Shown in pieces: positions 1 to 13,085 of a stretch of DNA of 64,000 nt (positions are counted from its first letter, which is position 1; every line of letters starts with the position of its first letter). A program made the translations under genes and the position numbers. Source of the DNA: Symbiodinium natans (lineage: Eukaryota > Sar > Dinophyceae > Suessiales > Symbiodiniaceae); contig CAJNDS010002630.1 of NCBI GenBank assembly GCA_905221605.1, forward strand, positions 1-64,000, written 5' to 3'. The notes under the pieces are model-generated. The model was given only the letters and a program-made list of their open reading frames with translations. It was not told the origin of the DNA and did no database searches.

Positions 1-720
1 TTTTTATTCATAATCAAAATTCCACTACATATTTTTGAAGTTATATCATTTCATTTCGAATATCCCCATCTTAATAAACGTTAAAAATAAAAATATAATA
101 TTTTTAAGAAAAATACATTAATTCAAAAATATGTTTCTTTATAATGAATATTAGATCCTCCATGAAATAGTCAATACGATCAAATTTTCGTATTCCCCAG
201 GCCCAAAATACCCCACGTGTAGTATTTCAGAAGGAACCGATATTTATCGTCATTGGAAACTGTCCCTCGCATAGAGAATTGAAAGATTTATGTCTTAGGA
301 CATAGAACCAAAATTACCTCAGCATGGCGATGCAATCCTCAAGAGTCATGCAACGTTGCTATTTAATATCATTACGCTCAAAGTAGTGGCGCAATCTCCC
401 ACTTGCACTGACAGGGTATGACCTCCATCAATTGCAAGTAAAAGATTCACAGCAGGGTGTGACCTCCACTGTAGAGACGCCATTATTGAATTTGCATAAC
501 TCTTGGTGATTGCATCTCTTACGACATATGGAACAAGCAAGATGCCCTGCCCCACGAACACGCCTGAGACTTCAAAACCCGATTCCAAACCGCATCTGAA
601 CATTGACTTCCTAGTTTCTCCAAAACAATACGACCATGAAAAGCAACAAAGACTGTAATGTAAAGGTAAAAGCCAGCCCAGCCCGCTCGAGAAGAAGCGG
701 TTGCAGCGCATGGTCGGTGA
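1..720. other. AT-rich left edge, no gene seen
   Basis: The first 300 bases are strongly AT-rich, unlike the roughly balanced composition of the rest of the window. One 121-codon minus-strand ORF at 346-711 shows no recognisable motif. I see no gene or RNA here. Confidence 0.5.
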
Positions 721-754
721 CCTGGACGGGGTACGAAGTTGTCAGGGGAAGAAG

Positions 755-1260
755 GGTTGAGGGTTTAGGGTTTAGGTTTCAGGGTTTCGACTTTAGGGTT
801 TAGGGACCCTCGCTGATGCAAAAACTTTAAATTTTATGGGGCTCCGAAAGACGGCTAAACGGCCTAACCTGTCTCGGTCCACATCAACGTGAAACAGGCA
901 TCAAAACGCTCGACAACTGACGCCCACCAGAGCCCAAAACTAAAACCCTAAAACAACGTAGCACGCGGGCTGCTGTGCCTGTTTTTTTTTTTTTTGCAGG
1001 GGTGTTCTCAAGTTCACAAGTGCCAAAAACCTGGGTTTTTCAGCAATTCCGGTTTTGGAACCAGGAAGACACAGCATGTGTTTTTCATGTAGCACTAGCT
1101 GAGAGATTTCAATTGAGAACTAGCTTTTCTAAACCCTAAACCCTAAACCCTAAACCCTAAACCCTAAACCCTAAACCCTAAACCCTAAACCCTAAACCCT
1201 AAACCCTAAACCCTAAACCCTAAACCCTAAACCCTAAACCCTAAACCCTAAACCCTAAAC
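755..1260. repeat. Interstitial telomere-type repeats, CCCTAAA array
   Basis: Degenerate TTTAGGG units start near 755. A nearly perfect CCCTAAA array of about 18 units fills 1131-1260. TTTAGGG is the plant-type telomere repeat, also reported from dinoflagellates. Unique sequence lies on both sides, so this is an interstitial array and not a chromosome end. Confidence 0.9.
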
Positions 1261-1380
1261 AAACCCCAACAAAGCTCAGCGCCTGATGGGGCTCTGGTTC
1301 ACCACCGTCTCGCCCCCCCCGCGCCAGGGCGTGGCAGAGCCGCTTTTGGGCTCCAGCTTGAGTCTAAAATCTGACAGAGA

Positions 1381-2435
1381 AGTAGGGTTTAGGGCTTCGG
1401 GTTTAGGGTTTCGGGTTTAGGGTTTTGGGTTTAGGGGGCTTAGGGTTTAGGGTTTAGGGTTTAGGGTGCAAGGCCAGGGCTATTCTCTGGTTCCAGAAGA
1501 TCCAATGTCGTTAATATTGCCGTTCTTCAGCCCGTCCTGGTCCAAATCTTGCTTGTTCTAAGGTAATTTCTCTAGTGGTGCCCTGTTCGGGTGCTCGTTT
1601 AAAACGAAGAGAAGAAGCTATGTTCCCTGATATTCCTGGGTTGCTAGGGCGCGCCTTAACCCTAAAGTGCCCAACTTTTCGCTGATGAGGGTACCCAAGC
1701 CCTAAACCCTAAACCCTAAACCGTGAACCCCCGGCTCCACATGTCGACACCAGGGGTTCTGGTCTTGGACGTCCGGGTTCAAGGCTTAAGTTGGCCTAGG
1801 GTGAACCTCGGGTGTGAGGTTTAGGGTTTAGGGTTTAGGGTTAGGGTTTAGGGTTCAGGCTTGAGGTCCTCTTTGATGTGAACTTTTCGCAGGCTAAGTG
1901 CATCCTGAGTGTGTGCGTGCGTTTGTGGGCGCGGGGGGGGGGGGGGGGGGTAGGTGTCGTTCGGATGCAGGGTTCAGCGTCTGCTACTGATATCCTTCAT
2001 GGTACATACTTAAATCGTTTTATTCTAGGGCCAAGTCCAGCTACAAGAAGGGCACCAAAGTTGAAGTAGGGTTTTCAATAGTCATAAATTCGCCTATACG
2101 TCCTATTATCTTGCTTCTGATTGGCCGAACTGAAGCTAGTATCGTCAGCGGCCCCCTACTTATGGGAGCCCTAACCTCCTTTAGGGTTTAGGGTTTAGGG
2201 TTTGGGGTTTAGGGCTTAGGGTTTAGGGCTTAGGGTTTAGGGTTTAGGGTTTAGGGTAACCCAAGCTCCCTAGGGTGGGAGGTCGCCACTATGCTCGCCA
2301 ACCAGAACCTCTTGATCGAGACCATGCAGGCACAACCTCTGAACTCCGAACCCTGAACCCGAGACCCTTTTCCGCATCTCAGGTTAAGGAAGTTTTAGTG
2401 TTTGGGGTTTAGGGTTTAGGGTTTAGGGTTTAGGC
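1381..2435. repeat. Scattered short TTTAGGG clusters
   Basis: Short clusters of TTTAGGG with variants (TTTCGGG, CTTAGGG, TTTGGGG) occur at 1383-1468, 1693-1723, 1819-1858, 2179-2257 and 2401-2434. Both strand orientations are present. A G-run of about 15 lies near 1936. No coding sequence was recognised between the clusters. Confidence 0.8.
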
Positions 2436-2439
2436 CTTT

Positions 2440-4152
2440 CTGGCGGTTCTTGTTTTTTTTCTGCAAGTAGCTAACATCCAAGGGGCACCCTTACTGTAGT
2501 ATGGTTTCTGTGCTACCAAGTATGAGTCTCATGCACCCTGCAAAGCTTTCAAGCTTTCTACACCTAAGACCTAGGACTCCTCTATACCCTGCATGTTAGA
2601 GGCCCTCGAACCCCAAATGCCCTAGAGGCTTCAACAAAAACCGCTACAAACCTCGACAAAACTTGTAGTTAAGACCTCAACCGAACTGGAAAACCCTAAA
2701 CCCGACCAGCCCCACAAGCCCCAAACCCCGAGCCCCAAACCCGTATTCCCAAACCTACACATCCCAAACCTTAAACCCTACACACCCAATCTTTGCAACC
2801 GAGTGCTATTATTTTGCCATTTGGGGGTTCTAGGTTCCCTTATATACTGTATCCAACCCCAAAAAAAGGGTACGCTTGTTCTGACATGGTCGCTTGGCAA
2901 AATTCTGGTCCTTTCAGGCGGAAGGGGCGAGGGGGGGGGGGGGGACCCTAGTCTAGAGAACTGACCCTAAACTTTCAAAACAGTATCCCAAAAGGTTCAT
3001 TCTTGTTCATTCCACTCATAGGGCTTCATGTGTTTGATTGGCCGTTTTAGATTCCATACTAATGTTTCCAAAGGAATGCAGATACAACATGCTTTTCTAA
3101 AAATGTTGATGGGAAGGTCTGGTCTCCAAGCGAGCCTTAGGCTGAATAGAAAGAGATGTTCAATTGAAGGAACACTCTCTCTGCACCTCTCACAAAACGA
3201 AGCTGGTGCCGTGTTTACGGCCCGGCTGGAAAAGGTCGTCGTTATCAGGGGATTAAAGAACCATCCTTCTACCAGGCTGCTGTCGTTGTTGGATGCCAAG
3301 GTCAAGCTGAACCCGCCGTACGCGGCACAGTTTTCAGTACTGAGCAGTGCTACAGCCCCTCTCCCTTAAACATCTTGTGTCTCCCGACCTCATCGTCGCA
3401 ACTAGCCCACAGCCCGGTGCGGATGATCGTTCAAACGATCGCCAGTGTATCGACGGCGCAAGAGCTTTGAGCAAGTGTGCTCAAGATCGGACAGTGAATT
3501 TGTCGGACTATCTACGTCACGGCTGCTGAAGCCCTTTGACTCAGCAACATCGACTGGCTCCACCATTGATGTTGCAAGTGATTTGCCTGTTCATCAGGAG
3601 AGCGGCAGTCACAACTCACAAACAACCAACGGCACACCTAGGTCTTCATCCTTCGGGTTGCCACTGATCTTAATTCCCTGCCTTCAATGGCACATGGTGC
3701 CAGTAATCACATTTGGGAGCACATGCAGGATCGCTTTGTCACCGGCACCTGCCAGTCCGAGTCACTATGACAAGCTTATCAGGCCTAAGTGGGCCTGAGG
3801 TCTTAGGGTGTGGAGCCTCCGTTAGGACTCAGAAACAAAGCCCGCATCCACCTCTGCCTTTTTCGATCAATCAGATGACAACATGGGGCAGTTCTCAAAG
3901 AGTCTGACGGATCTAAGAAACGTGGCCGGATCGTTTGCAGGGTTGCGAACCCAAAACATGGAGACTGATGGAAGCAATTTTTTGAGGCTTGACATGTCTC
4001 TGTACACTTCAACCCTGCGCTGTGCATTGAAGAACCGTTTGGATTGAATGACAGTCCATGGCGGGCCCTGTACCACGCAGTTGGGGGTACCACGCGCTTA
4101 TATCCATATTCACACCAATAGCCAGCATGTGTGCATTCATGAGCCCTTACCA
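2440..4152. other. No recognised gene
   Basis: Overlapping ORFs of up to about 117 codons occur on both strands between 2997 and 4153, none with a recognisable domain. A G-run lies near 2932. This is downstream of the kinase gene's 3' end, so it could hold its 3' UTR, but I see no signal that shows this. Confidence 0.4.
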
Positions 4153-4241
4153 AGCCTAAACCCTAAACACCCTGAACCCTAAAACCCTAAACCCTAAACC
4201 CCAAACCCTAAACCCTAAACACCCTGAACCCTAAAACCCTC
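4153..4241. repeat. CCCTAAA-type array next to the kinase stop codon
   Basis: CCCTAAA units with ACACCCTGAACCCTAAAA variants. The array ends about 9 bases downstream of the kinase stop codon (4250-4252 on the minus strand), so a 3' UTR would have to run through it. Confidence 0.85.
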
Positions 4242-4249
4242 AACCCTTT

Positions 4250-7200
4250 CTACCATCTGCCAGGTCCAGCCAATGCCTCGCTCAACTCCTCCACTAACTG
4301 CTCGGCAGTCGGCCGGAGCTTCTCGTCCACCTTGAAGCCACAATTACAATTTTCCCCCTGCTGGCTCAGAGAATATACGTAAAAAAAGAGGGTTTACGAA
4401 AATAGGGGACCCCTAATATAGATCCCCAAATAGTAGGATTCCCTTGTCACAAGAACCCCAATAAGGTACCCTTAATGTCGTCAACCCCCTAATGCTTCTC
4501 CTGAAACGTAAGGCCGGCGCATGCCAGGCGGAGGTCATGATGTCCCGCAGCTGCGAATGGCAATCAGCGATGACCGGCCTCCGCATTTGGGCTCAGCCAA
4601 ATTAGATCAGCCTGAGGAGCACCGACCGACGACCTGCGACTTCCCCACGACCGGCTAGATGCATTTTTTCCGAGACCTTGCGTAACAAAAGCCGTGGCCT
4701 AGGTTCATGCCCTCGCAGGTATTCCTTCAGCACCTCAGCTTCTGATCAGCTTCTGCCAGCGGCCAACAAGGACTGACGCGTTCTTTGGCTGGACATCTGC
4801 AACTCCACGGCATGGTTTCGCTCAACTCAAAAGTGAAGTCAAGCTGTCCGACGCCAGTCTTTGCGGGAAAGTCGCCATCTCAGGATCTCTTCCTAGCTGA
4901 TAGAAAGGAGCTCGCCCAGAGCTCATGAAGTACCTGAAATCTTCGACATGCGCACAGCGATGTGCCAGGGCAACATCATAGCCCAACTTTCCAAGTGTTC
5001 CACTCACTAGAACCAGTCCCTTGGCCTGTTGAAGCCCGGAAACTTCGCTTTACTTTACACGGTGGGGACCCCCAGCAGTGGACGGAATGCCTTCTGAGCC
5101 CAGAGTCACCCTGCCCAAAAGCCGAGCTCCCGGCATGATCAATGCAAAAGCATAGATGTCAACCTTCTCCTCATCGTTCCCCCAAGGTCGAAAAGCATTG
5201 AAACAGAGAGGCTTCTGTTTATTTATGATCCTCTGACACACTTGCACATATGTAGCCATGGCGCATTGTACTGCTCGTGCCTGCAATGAGTGGTTAAAGA
5301 GCTCTCACGCTACGCAGTGGCAGAGAGGCGCCTCGTGTCTTTGACTAGTCAGGAGCCAACTCGCGGAAAACTCAGATTGGCAACCAGAGCTCTTGATAGC
5401 AGACTAGGAGATCCACCTCTTTGGCCCGAGGCTGCTTCTTTCTCGGTGCAGGAAAGAAAATGTGCAGTGCAAGAAACTTCGTGAACCGAAATTTGGGATT
5501 TCGGACCAGATTCCTGGACTGGGGCGCAGGCCTCGCAGCAGGGTTTGGGATGCCATGATACCCCCTTTTCAATAACGATTTCGGAAGTACTGTGAAGTAC
5601 TTGCTCCATTTGAGCATCGTTTTGCTTCAGTTTTTTTGAGGCTTCCGACACGCGGCACTGCTACTGCAATCCGGAATCCTCTGCCGCAAACAGATGCGAA
5701 GAGACTACTGTATGACCCCTCATCTGCGCCTGACAACCTCTGGCGCCATGTAAAGCCAGCTGCCAACTCCACCCGTCATCCTGTAGCTGCTAGTGTCGCC
5801 TTTCGTTGCCGCCCTCAGTGAGGAAGGGTTTAGGGTTTGGGGTGGTTGAGGGTAACATCCGTGATCCGTGAGGCAGAAACTTCTTCTGGACCACAAAGAA
5901 AAGTCGAGTGCGGATGAATGTGGCGCCACGCTGCATCACTTTGGAGATGCCCATGTCAGCCACTTTGACCTCCAGGTGCTTGTTCCTCAATGAACATCAA
6001 CACAAGGATCCCGACGCATTGCAAGTCGGACATGGGTACTTCCCAACATTCCGGATTTTCTGGACCTTCCCACCTCCCCCCCCACCCAGAAAAAGAAAGG
6101 GCACCCACCATGTTTGAAAAACCTCAACACTCTGATAAAGAGAAACCAAAAAAGAAAAAGCCTCAGGCAACCCCAAAACATGTGGAGAAGTCCCCCCCAT
6201 CCGCCTCCCCCTCCCCCAACTTGAAGAAAAACCCTACACCCCGAAACCCGCGACCCCCTCCCCCAAGTATGAGAGATGAGGTGCAAGAGGAGGTTGAGGG
6301 GCTTCAGGTCCCGGTGGATCAGCGGTGCCTCACCTGGTTCAGGACTTAAGGTTGTCTGCAAGCACTCTCTGCAAGAGCAGCATAAGGGCGTAGGGTTTAG
6401 GGTTTAGGGTTTGGGGTTTAGGGGTTAGGGTTTAGGGTTTAGGGTTTGGGGTTTGGGGTTTGGGGTTTGGGGTTTGGGGTTTGGGGTTTGGGGTTTGGGG
6501 CTTGGGGTTTGGGGTTTGGGGTTTGGGGTTTGGGGTTTGGGGTTTGGGGTTTGGGGTTTACTCGGCGCTATAGCAGCTGAGCGCGACTGCACTGTGAACC
6601 AGCACATCATCGGGACCATTCCCCAGCAGTAGTAGCACTACTGAGCGGCATCCCAATTCACCAGCCGATCCGACAGTTTCAACATGTAATCCCCGACACC
6701 GCGGCGTAACATGCCGCAACGGTGCACCCGGCTGCTACGTAATCGGTTTTCCGGCAGCCTTCAGTTCTTGAGTTTGCTGGGGAATCGTGCCCGCATTGTA
6801 AAATCGTGCCCGCATTGAAAAAGAAATTGCGGTGCGGAAGACACTTTTGAGTGGTAGGGCCTTGGCTTCCAGCGAAGCCGACCCTCCACCCAAACCTTGT
6901 CAGGCTTCCTTATGCAACGAGGCCCCCAAACAAACTCTGTGATAGGTGGCAGCCTGACTCTTGTTCGGCAGCCGAAGATCTCTGTGAAGTTGCAAGTGTA
7001 AAGTCTCATGCTTTTGTGAAGGGGCTTCGGAACTTGTGACGTTTGTGATCCTCTTTTTGTTGGGCCTCCGCTTTGAGTGATCAAATAGCTACAGCACACC
7101 ACGAAGTACCAAAGCAGTCGAAGCTTAAGAATGCCAGGGTGGCGGTGGTGAAGGAACGCAAGCGCTCGGGCCACAGCCTGAGCACACTGGAGCAGGGATG

Positions 7201-8186
7201 CGCATCGCGCTGTGCAGTACCCCGGAGCCTTGCTAGAGGCGCTCTCTATGGCTCTATGGCTCTATGGTTTGTGCAGCGAGCGGAACACGGTCGAAACTCC
7301 TCAGCCCGAGCCGCAGAGCTCCACTCCAGGATCCGCCACAGCGGCGGACACCAAACATCCGTCATCTTCTCCCGGCGCTTGGCCTGGGATTGGTGTAAGA
7401 CTTTGGACCTCCACTTGATCCACCTGCAAACATCACCTCATGCTATCTCATGCTTACTGTTGCTTCAGCCGGATGAGGACTCTTGACTGCTCACAGGGAT
7501 GCACCCTCAGGGATTCCGGTTGGCGCGTGGGGAACCAACCGAGAAAGGAAAAGCGATGCTTCCTCTGCCCATGACGCCCTCTCTTCCAGACCCATGTTTC
7601 TGCAAAGAGCATGAAATGAGCTACAAGCTTGCTGCACTCGCTCCATGCATGCTATGTGCTTATGGGCCTTATTCGCCTACATACAAGAAGAGGGCACGGA
7701 GCCAAGTCTTTCCGTCAACAGCTCGCGAATGCGCACGAGCAGCGCAATGGGCCCAGTCCGTACAGCAGTGCAGCAGAGGTTCCATATAGTAGCGCTCGAG
7801 ATCCCCACCAGGCATGTACTCGGTGATGCACATGATTGGCGCGTCCTGCTGTCTGCGAAGCAGATTTGCAAGTTCTCTTACTGCTGCGCAGCTTCTGCAC
7901 ACCGCGGCCCATGGTGAGAGTGCAAGAGAAGTGAAACTCATGCTGGCTCCTGATCCAAGCATGCCCCAAGAAACCTTGATTTTGCCGAAAGGCTCGGTTC
8001 TTCACAGAAAATGTGCAACCTCGCGCTGTGTCTCAAGTTGAAGTGCCAAGGTGCATGACCATGTCAGGATGTCGCTCGCTAGACATCATGTCAATTTCAT
8101 GCAGCAGCTCTTCGATCATGGCCTCGGGCGCAAGCTTCGCTGAGGGCTCTGGGTCGAAGAGCCCAGCGCAAACAGCTTTTTCGTAG
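4250..8186 (-). CDS. TKL-like protein kinase, spliced, 5' end not resolved
   Basis: Serine/threonine-type protein kinase domain read as an exon chain. Exons, 5' to 3' on the minus strand: 8047-8186 (alpha-C, LLHEIDMMSSERHPDMVMHL), about 7780-7848 (hinge, PIMCITEYMPGGDLERYYM), 7135 to about 7190 (VARALAFLHHRHPG), 6285-6333 (catalytic loop IHRDLKPLNLLL), 5932-5985 (VKVADMGISKVM, DMG in place of DFG), 5730-5813 (YRMTGGVGSWLYMAPEVV), 5135 to about 5225 (EEKVDIYAFALIM), 4876-4933 (YFMSSGRAPFYQLGRDPEM), 4693-4733 (VLKEYLRGHEPRP), 4521-4578 (DCHSQLRDIMTSAWH) and 4250-4330 (EKLRPTAEQLVEEL, then TAG). Nine introns begin with GC, and seven junctions rejoin exactly in frame. The activation segment and C-lobe resemble tyrosine-kinase-like (TKL) kinases. 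The catalytic Asp of HRD and the Asp of DMG are present. The glycine loop and the beta-3 lysine exon were not found, so activity cannot be judged. Substrate unknown. Confidence 0.85.
6386..6560 (+). repeat. TTTAGGG then homogeneous TTTGGGG array in a kinase intron
   Basis: A few TTTAGGG units (6389-6450) are followed by about 16 units of TTTGGGG up to 6560. The array lies between the kinase exons ending at 7135 and starting at 6333, so it is intronic. In the kinase sense direction it reads CCCCAAA. Confidence 0.9.
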
Positions 8187-8734
8187 CTTCAAGGGCTTCC
8201 GAGATAAAGACATGTGCTGTAAAGGGCCAAATCCTGAACGACTGCCAGAAGTCGGGGCAAAGGCATGATGATCCTCAGCATCCAAACTGGTGGACTGCGT
8301 AGCGACCTTGCAAGGCAGGGGTCCCCAAGTCTGAGCTTCCGCCTCAGAACTTGAACCTGATTCGCAGCAGCACTGAAGCTCACGAACAAGCAGGAGCCGT
8401 CCGAGCCTGGTCCACTGGTGTCTTCCTGGAAAGGGAGTCGGAATAAGTCATGCCTACTGGCCACGTGATGGAGACAGAAAGGGTGTCAGCCTTGCGCAGC
8501 TCGGAAGCTTTTACAGAACCAATGAGTCTCCATGGTTGGGGCACGAGTCACGAACAAACAGAGGTTTCAGGAAAACTCCTGGAGTGAGCCCAGAAACAAA
8601 GAGGGGCGAGTCGGGAAAAACAGGAAGCATGAGCTCGGAGAACCGCAGGCGCGAGAGTTCGGAAAGGCAAACTGCCCAGGAAGGATTGGGAACCTTGAAA
8701 CCCAAACCTGAACCCCCCCCCAGCTCAAAGACCG
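8187..8734. other. Probable 5' part or upstream region of the kinase gene
   Basis: N-lobe exons of the kinase should lie here or further upstream. Minus-strand ORFs at 8189-8464 and 8511-8705 do not show a clear glycine-rich loop. Nothing else recognised. Confidence 0.3.
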
Positions 8735-9020
8735 GGTTTAGGGTTTAGGGTTTAGGGTTTAGGGTTTAGGGTTTAGGGTTTAGGGTTTAGGGTTTAGGGT
8801 TTAGGGTTTAGGGTTTAGGGTTTAGGGCACAGCCCCAAACCAGAAAGCCCTGAACCCCAGCACCGGAAAACCTTCAAGCCGGCCCTGCCCCCGACAACCC
8901 TAAATCGAAAACCCAGAAGTCCTCAAGCCAAGAAAAACTGGACCCTGTTTAGGGGTTTAGGGTTTAGGGGCGAAGGTTTAGGGGTTTAGGGTTTAGGGTT
9001 TCGGGTTTAGGGCTTCTCCT
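8735..9020 (+). repeat. TTTAGGG array plus degenerate copies
   Basis: About 13 near-perfect TTTAGGG units at 8735-8828, then scattered units at 8947-9015, separated by degenerate CCTGAACCC-type sequence. Confidence 0.9.
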
Positions 9021-9194
9021 GCTCCTAACTGCTGCTTTGCCTTTTTACGACTCCTCCTTGCCTTTCTGCTGCTGAGGCTTAGGGTTTGGGGTTTGGGTTT
9101 TGGGGTTTAGGCTTTCGGCTCCTGTTTCCGGACCCATCCTGACTCGTGATCTTTTGTCTTTCCCGGAGCCTCCCTTTGAACTAAAGGACAAGCC

Positions 9195-9346
9195 TCCCAA
9201 CCATAAACCCTAAACCCCAAACCCTAAATCCTAAAGCCGAAACCCCCAAACCTCAAACCTCAAACCTCAAACCTCAAACCTCAAACCTCAAACCTCAAAC
9301 CCTAAACCCTAAACCCTAAACCCTAAACCCTAAACCCTAAACCCTA
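9195..9346. repeat. CCTCAAA block followed by CCCTAAA array
   Basis: Seven or so copies of the variant heptamer CCTCAAA (9250-9299) pass directly into CCCTAAA units (9300-9346). The variant is homogeneous within its block. Confidence 0.85.
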
Positions 9347-10338
9347 TGCAGCTGGGACACAGAAAACCCTTGGAAGCCACTGCCGCGCTGGAAGTTATCC
9401 TCTGGCGGGGTATGACTCTCGGAGAATCATCTCTGGGAGCAGAGCTGTGAGATTTGTTGGTATGGCTCATGCTTGAAGAAACTTGGCACGCTGCTGGCAC
9501 ATCGCAACTACGTCACGCATAACAAGCCTCTTGAGCTAGCCAAGAAGACCCCATTTCAGGAGTTACATGTAGCCCTTGGATTACCCTTGGTGAAGTTGAG
9601 AGATGCCTCGCACAAGACATGCCTCTGGTCGTAAACTGGGTCTCGGCCTCAGGCAAGGGTACTGGAGCGTGGCTGCAGAGCCCATCTCGACAACGAAGGT
9701 TGCACTTAAATAGGCGAAGACAAGGTGCGGCTCTAACAGCACCGAATTCCTGGCTCCCCCTGCCTTCTAAGCATAGGGTTTTGGGATTCAGGGTTTGCGA
9801 TGAAGTAGAGCAGCTTGTGGTCCATGGCAACGGCGTACTCTGGCACCCTTTGAAACATGTGTGTACACACGAGGGAAGAGGGACAACGGACGGTGCTGTG
9901 CTGATGTCTGCACGAAAGAAGCTATCAACTGTGAAGACCGGACTCAACCCACTAGCAACATACACACTCGTCCAGCCAGCTCCTCCTGCCCGCTCCTCAC
10001 TGCGTCAGCTGTCTGCACTGGCTGAGACCCAGGCGCATTTGACGACAACCTGTGCATGGTAGGCTAGAACAACCATGCCTGATGAAAGAGCGAAAGGCAA
10101 CGAAAGACGGCAAACCAAACTGTATCATCGCTCAAAACACTTTTGCAGCAAGTGGTGGCCATGAATAGTTGCCAAGTGCCTCTGTTCCGCGCCACGTTGC
10201 CAGAAACAGGCTGCTTTTCAAAGTCTTGCTTAGCCTTGCAAAGATCATGTCGCAGCGAGAAGTTTAAACGTGGAAAAATGAAGCCCCGATTGGCTTGAAA
10301 TTCTCAAAGACTGTTGCATCCGCTGGACTTTGCTCACA
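9347..10338. other. No recognised gene
   Basis: Opposite-strand ORFs of about 150 codons overlap at 9513-10062, with no recognisable motif in either. I could not choose a coding strand. Confidence 0.35.
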
Positions 10339-10665
10339 TCACAGGTTTCGTGAGAGCTGATGCACCATTTGTACGGAGGTGGCAAATTGGAAGCGAGCAA
10401 ACAGATCAGCAAACTCGGCAAGCAACTCCCTCTTCATGATGATCTCTTTTCGGTTGACGCGCCAATGCGCATCGACCGCTTTGGCGAACAACCTGGCGGC
10501 ATCCGGCGAGTGACCAGTTCGACACCATGGAACACGACAGATGTAGGATTGAAGGCCTTCGTCTGAAGTCTTAAGTCCTTGAGACTTCGGGCGGGGGAAC
10601 AGTGATGTCAGCAGTACACCCAGCCTGGCCAGAAGCTCAGCCTGCATGGCGCAACACAAAAGCAT
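10339..10665 (-). CDS. Hypothetical ORF or exon, 108 codons
   Basis: I do not recognise this protein. The central part (DAARLFAKAVDAHWRV and MKRELLAEFADLFARF) has amphipathic, helix-like composition that looks more protein-like than neighbouring frames. It may be one or two exons of a spliced gene, since other genes here are cut into short exons. No start, splice site or homologue can be defended. It is bounded downstream by no gene and upstream by TTTGGGG repeats. Confidence 0.25.
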   Translation of the reverse strand: MLLCCAMQAELLARLGVLLTSLFPRPKSQGLKTSDEGLQSYICRVPWCRTGHSPDAARLFAKAVDAHWRVNRKEIIMKRELLAEFADLFARFQFATSVQMVHQLSRNL

Positions 10666-10671
10666 CCAAAA

Positions 10672-11036
10672 ACTCAGTTTAGGGTTTGGGGCTCGGGGTT
10701 TGGGGTTTGGGGTTTGGGGTTGAAGAGTGAACCCTAAACCCTAAACCCTCTCAAACTCCACGAAAGTGGTTTTAGGGCCTCTCGCGCGCTGGAGGTCACG
10801 CTGCCCGCGGCATCTGACGGAACTCGGACCATGGACCGGTCATCCTCCCAAGATTCGGCAGGTTTTTACGGTGCAGGGTTTAGGGTTTAGGGTTTAGGGT
10901 CTAGGGTCTAGGGTTTAGGGTTTGGGGTTTGGGGTTTGGGGTTTGGGGTTTGGGGTTTGGCGTTTGGGCTTTGGGCTTTGGGCTTTGGGGTTTGGGGTTC
11001 GGGGTTCGGGGTTTGGGGTTTGGGGTTTGGGGTTTC
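10672..11036 (+). repeat. TTTGGGG/TTTAGGG variant arrays
   Basis: TTTGGGG units at 10679-10720, two CCCTAAA units near 10731, then at 10875-11032 TTTAGGG units change to TTTGGGG with TTTGGGC and TTCGGGG variants. Long ORFs reading GFGVWGLGFGVW-type repeats through this block are artefacts. Confidence 0.85.
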
Positions 11037-12254
<1,218 letters not shown>

Positions 12255-12663
12255 AGCAGTAGTAGTGGTGGTGCCATAGCTAGTCGTAGTCAGCCAAAGT
12301 CAGCCCGTAGACAACGGCAGCGATCAGAACAGCAAGTTTCAACCAACATTAGGGTTTAGGCTTAGGGGCCTAGGGCTTGCAGCTTCGGGTTTCGGGATCA
12401 GGCTTGCATGTCAGACGCCGTTGGAAACCCTGCGAACAGGAACTCCAACCAAGGTGGTAGACTGACACGCCTGCACCAAAAAGCCTTGCTCATGCGTGGC
12501 ATGCTCAACCTGGAGAAGTCAAAAGGCCTGGACACGAAAGCACAGCAAATGCAAACTACCAGTGCAGAGCGCAGTAGAGCGGTAGCATCAACAGCAACAG
12601 CAGTAGTAACTCTGGCGAGAAGTGTGCCATCGCAAGGACTGTTGTCTCTTCATGCCCTTGAAG
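12255..12663. other. No recognised gene
   Basis: A 91-codon plus ORF (12,408-12,683) is present without a recognisable motif. Confidence 0.35.
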
Positions 12664-12985
12664 CCCTCAACCCTAAACCCTAAACCCTAAACCCTAAACA
12701 CTCGTAAACCCCACGTTGCAGGTGAAGGCCGGACCTGTACAAGCCCAGCTGCAAGTCCAGCGGTGCCAAGCTGCGGCTGTCCAACAACAAATGCTACAAA
12801 CCACCAGCCACATAGGGTTTAGGGTTTAGGGTTTAGGATTTAGGGTTTAGGGTTCAGGGTTCAGGGTTCAGGGTTCAAGGTTCAGCGTTTCAGGGTTCAG
12901 GGTTCAGGGTTCAGGGTTTAGGGTTTGGTGTCTAGTGTCTAGGGTTTAGGGTTTAGGGTTCAGGGCTCAGGGTTAGGGTTTAGAG
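12664..12985. repeat. CCCTAAA, then TTTAGGG/TTCAGGG arrays
   Basis: Short CCCTAAA run at 12,668-12,700. From 12,812 the opposite orientation follows, with a block of TTCAGGG variants (12,850-12,920) and TTTAGGG units to 12,985. Confidence 0.85.
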
Positions 12986-13085
12986 GGTCATTGTTCTAGC
13001 ATTCATCGTCATTAGGGGGTTCTAGGCTTAGGAACAAACCCACCCACCCAAAGAATACCATTACATGAAGCAATATAAAGTTCAC
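12981..13085 (+). repeat. Array-flanking module, copy 1
   Basis: Runs from GGGTCATTGTTCTAGCATTC to ACAAACCCACCCACCCAAAG and an AATATAAAG end. Closely related sequence occurs at 34,409-34,505 and 36,091-36,185, each time just right of a TTTAGGG array and just left of a different tandem repeat. Confidence 0.8.

Noticed and set aside
7780-8186. Calling the kinase a pseudokinase because no AxK lysine is seen before LFDPEPSAK
   Set aside because: The upstream splice site is not fixed, so the lysine may be in an exon I did not find.
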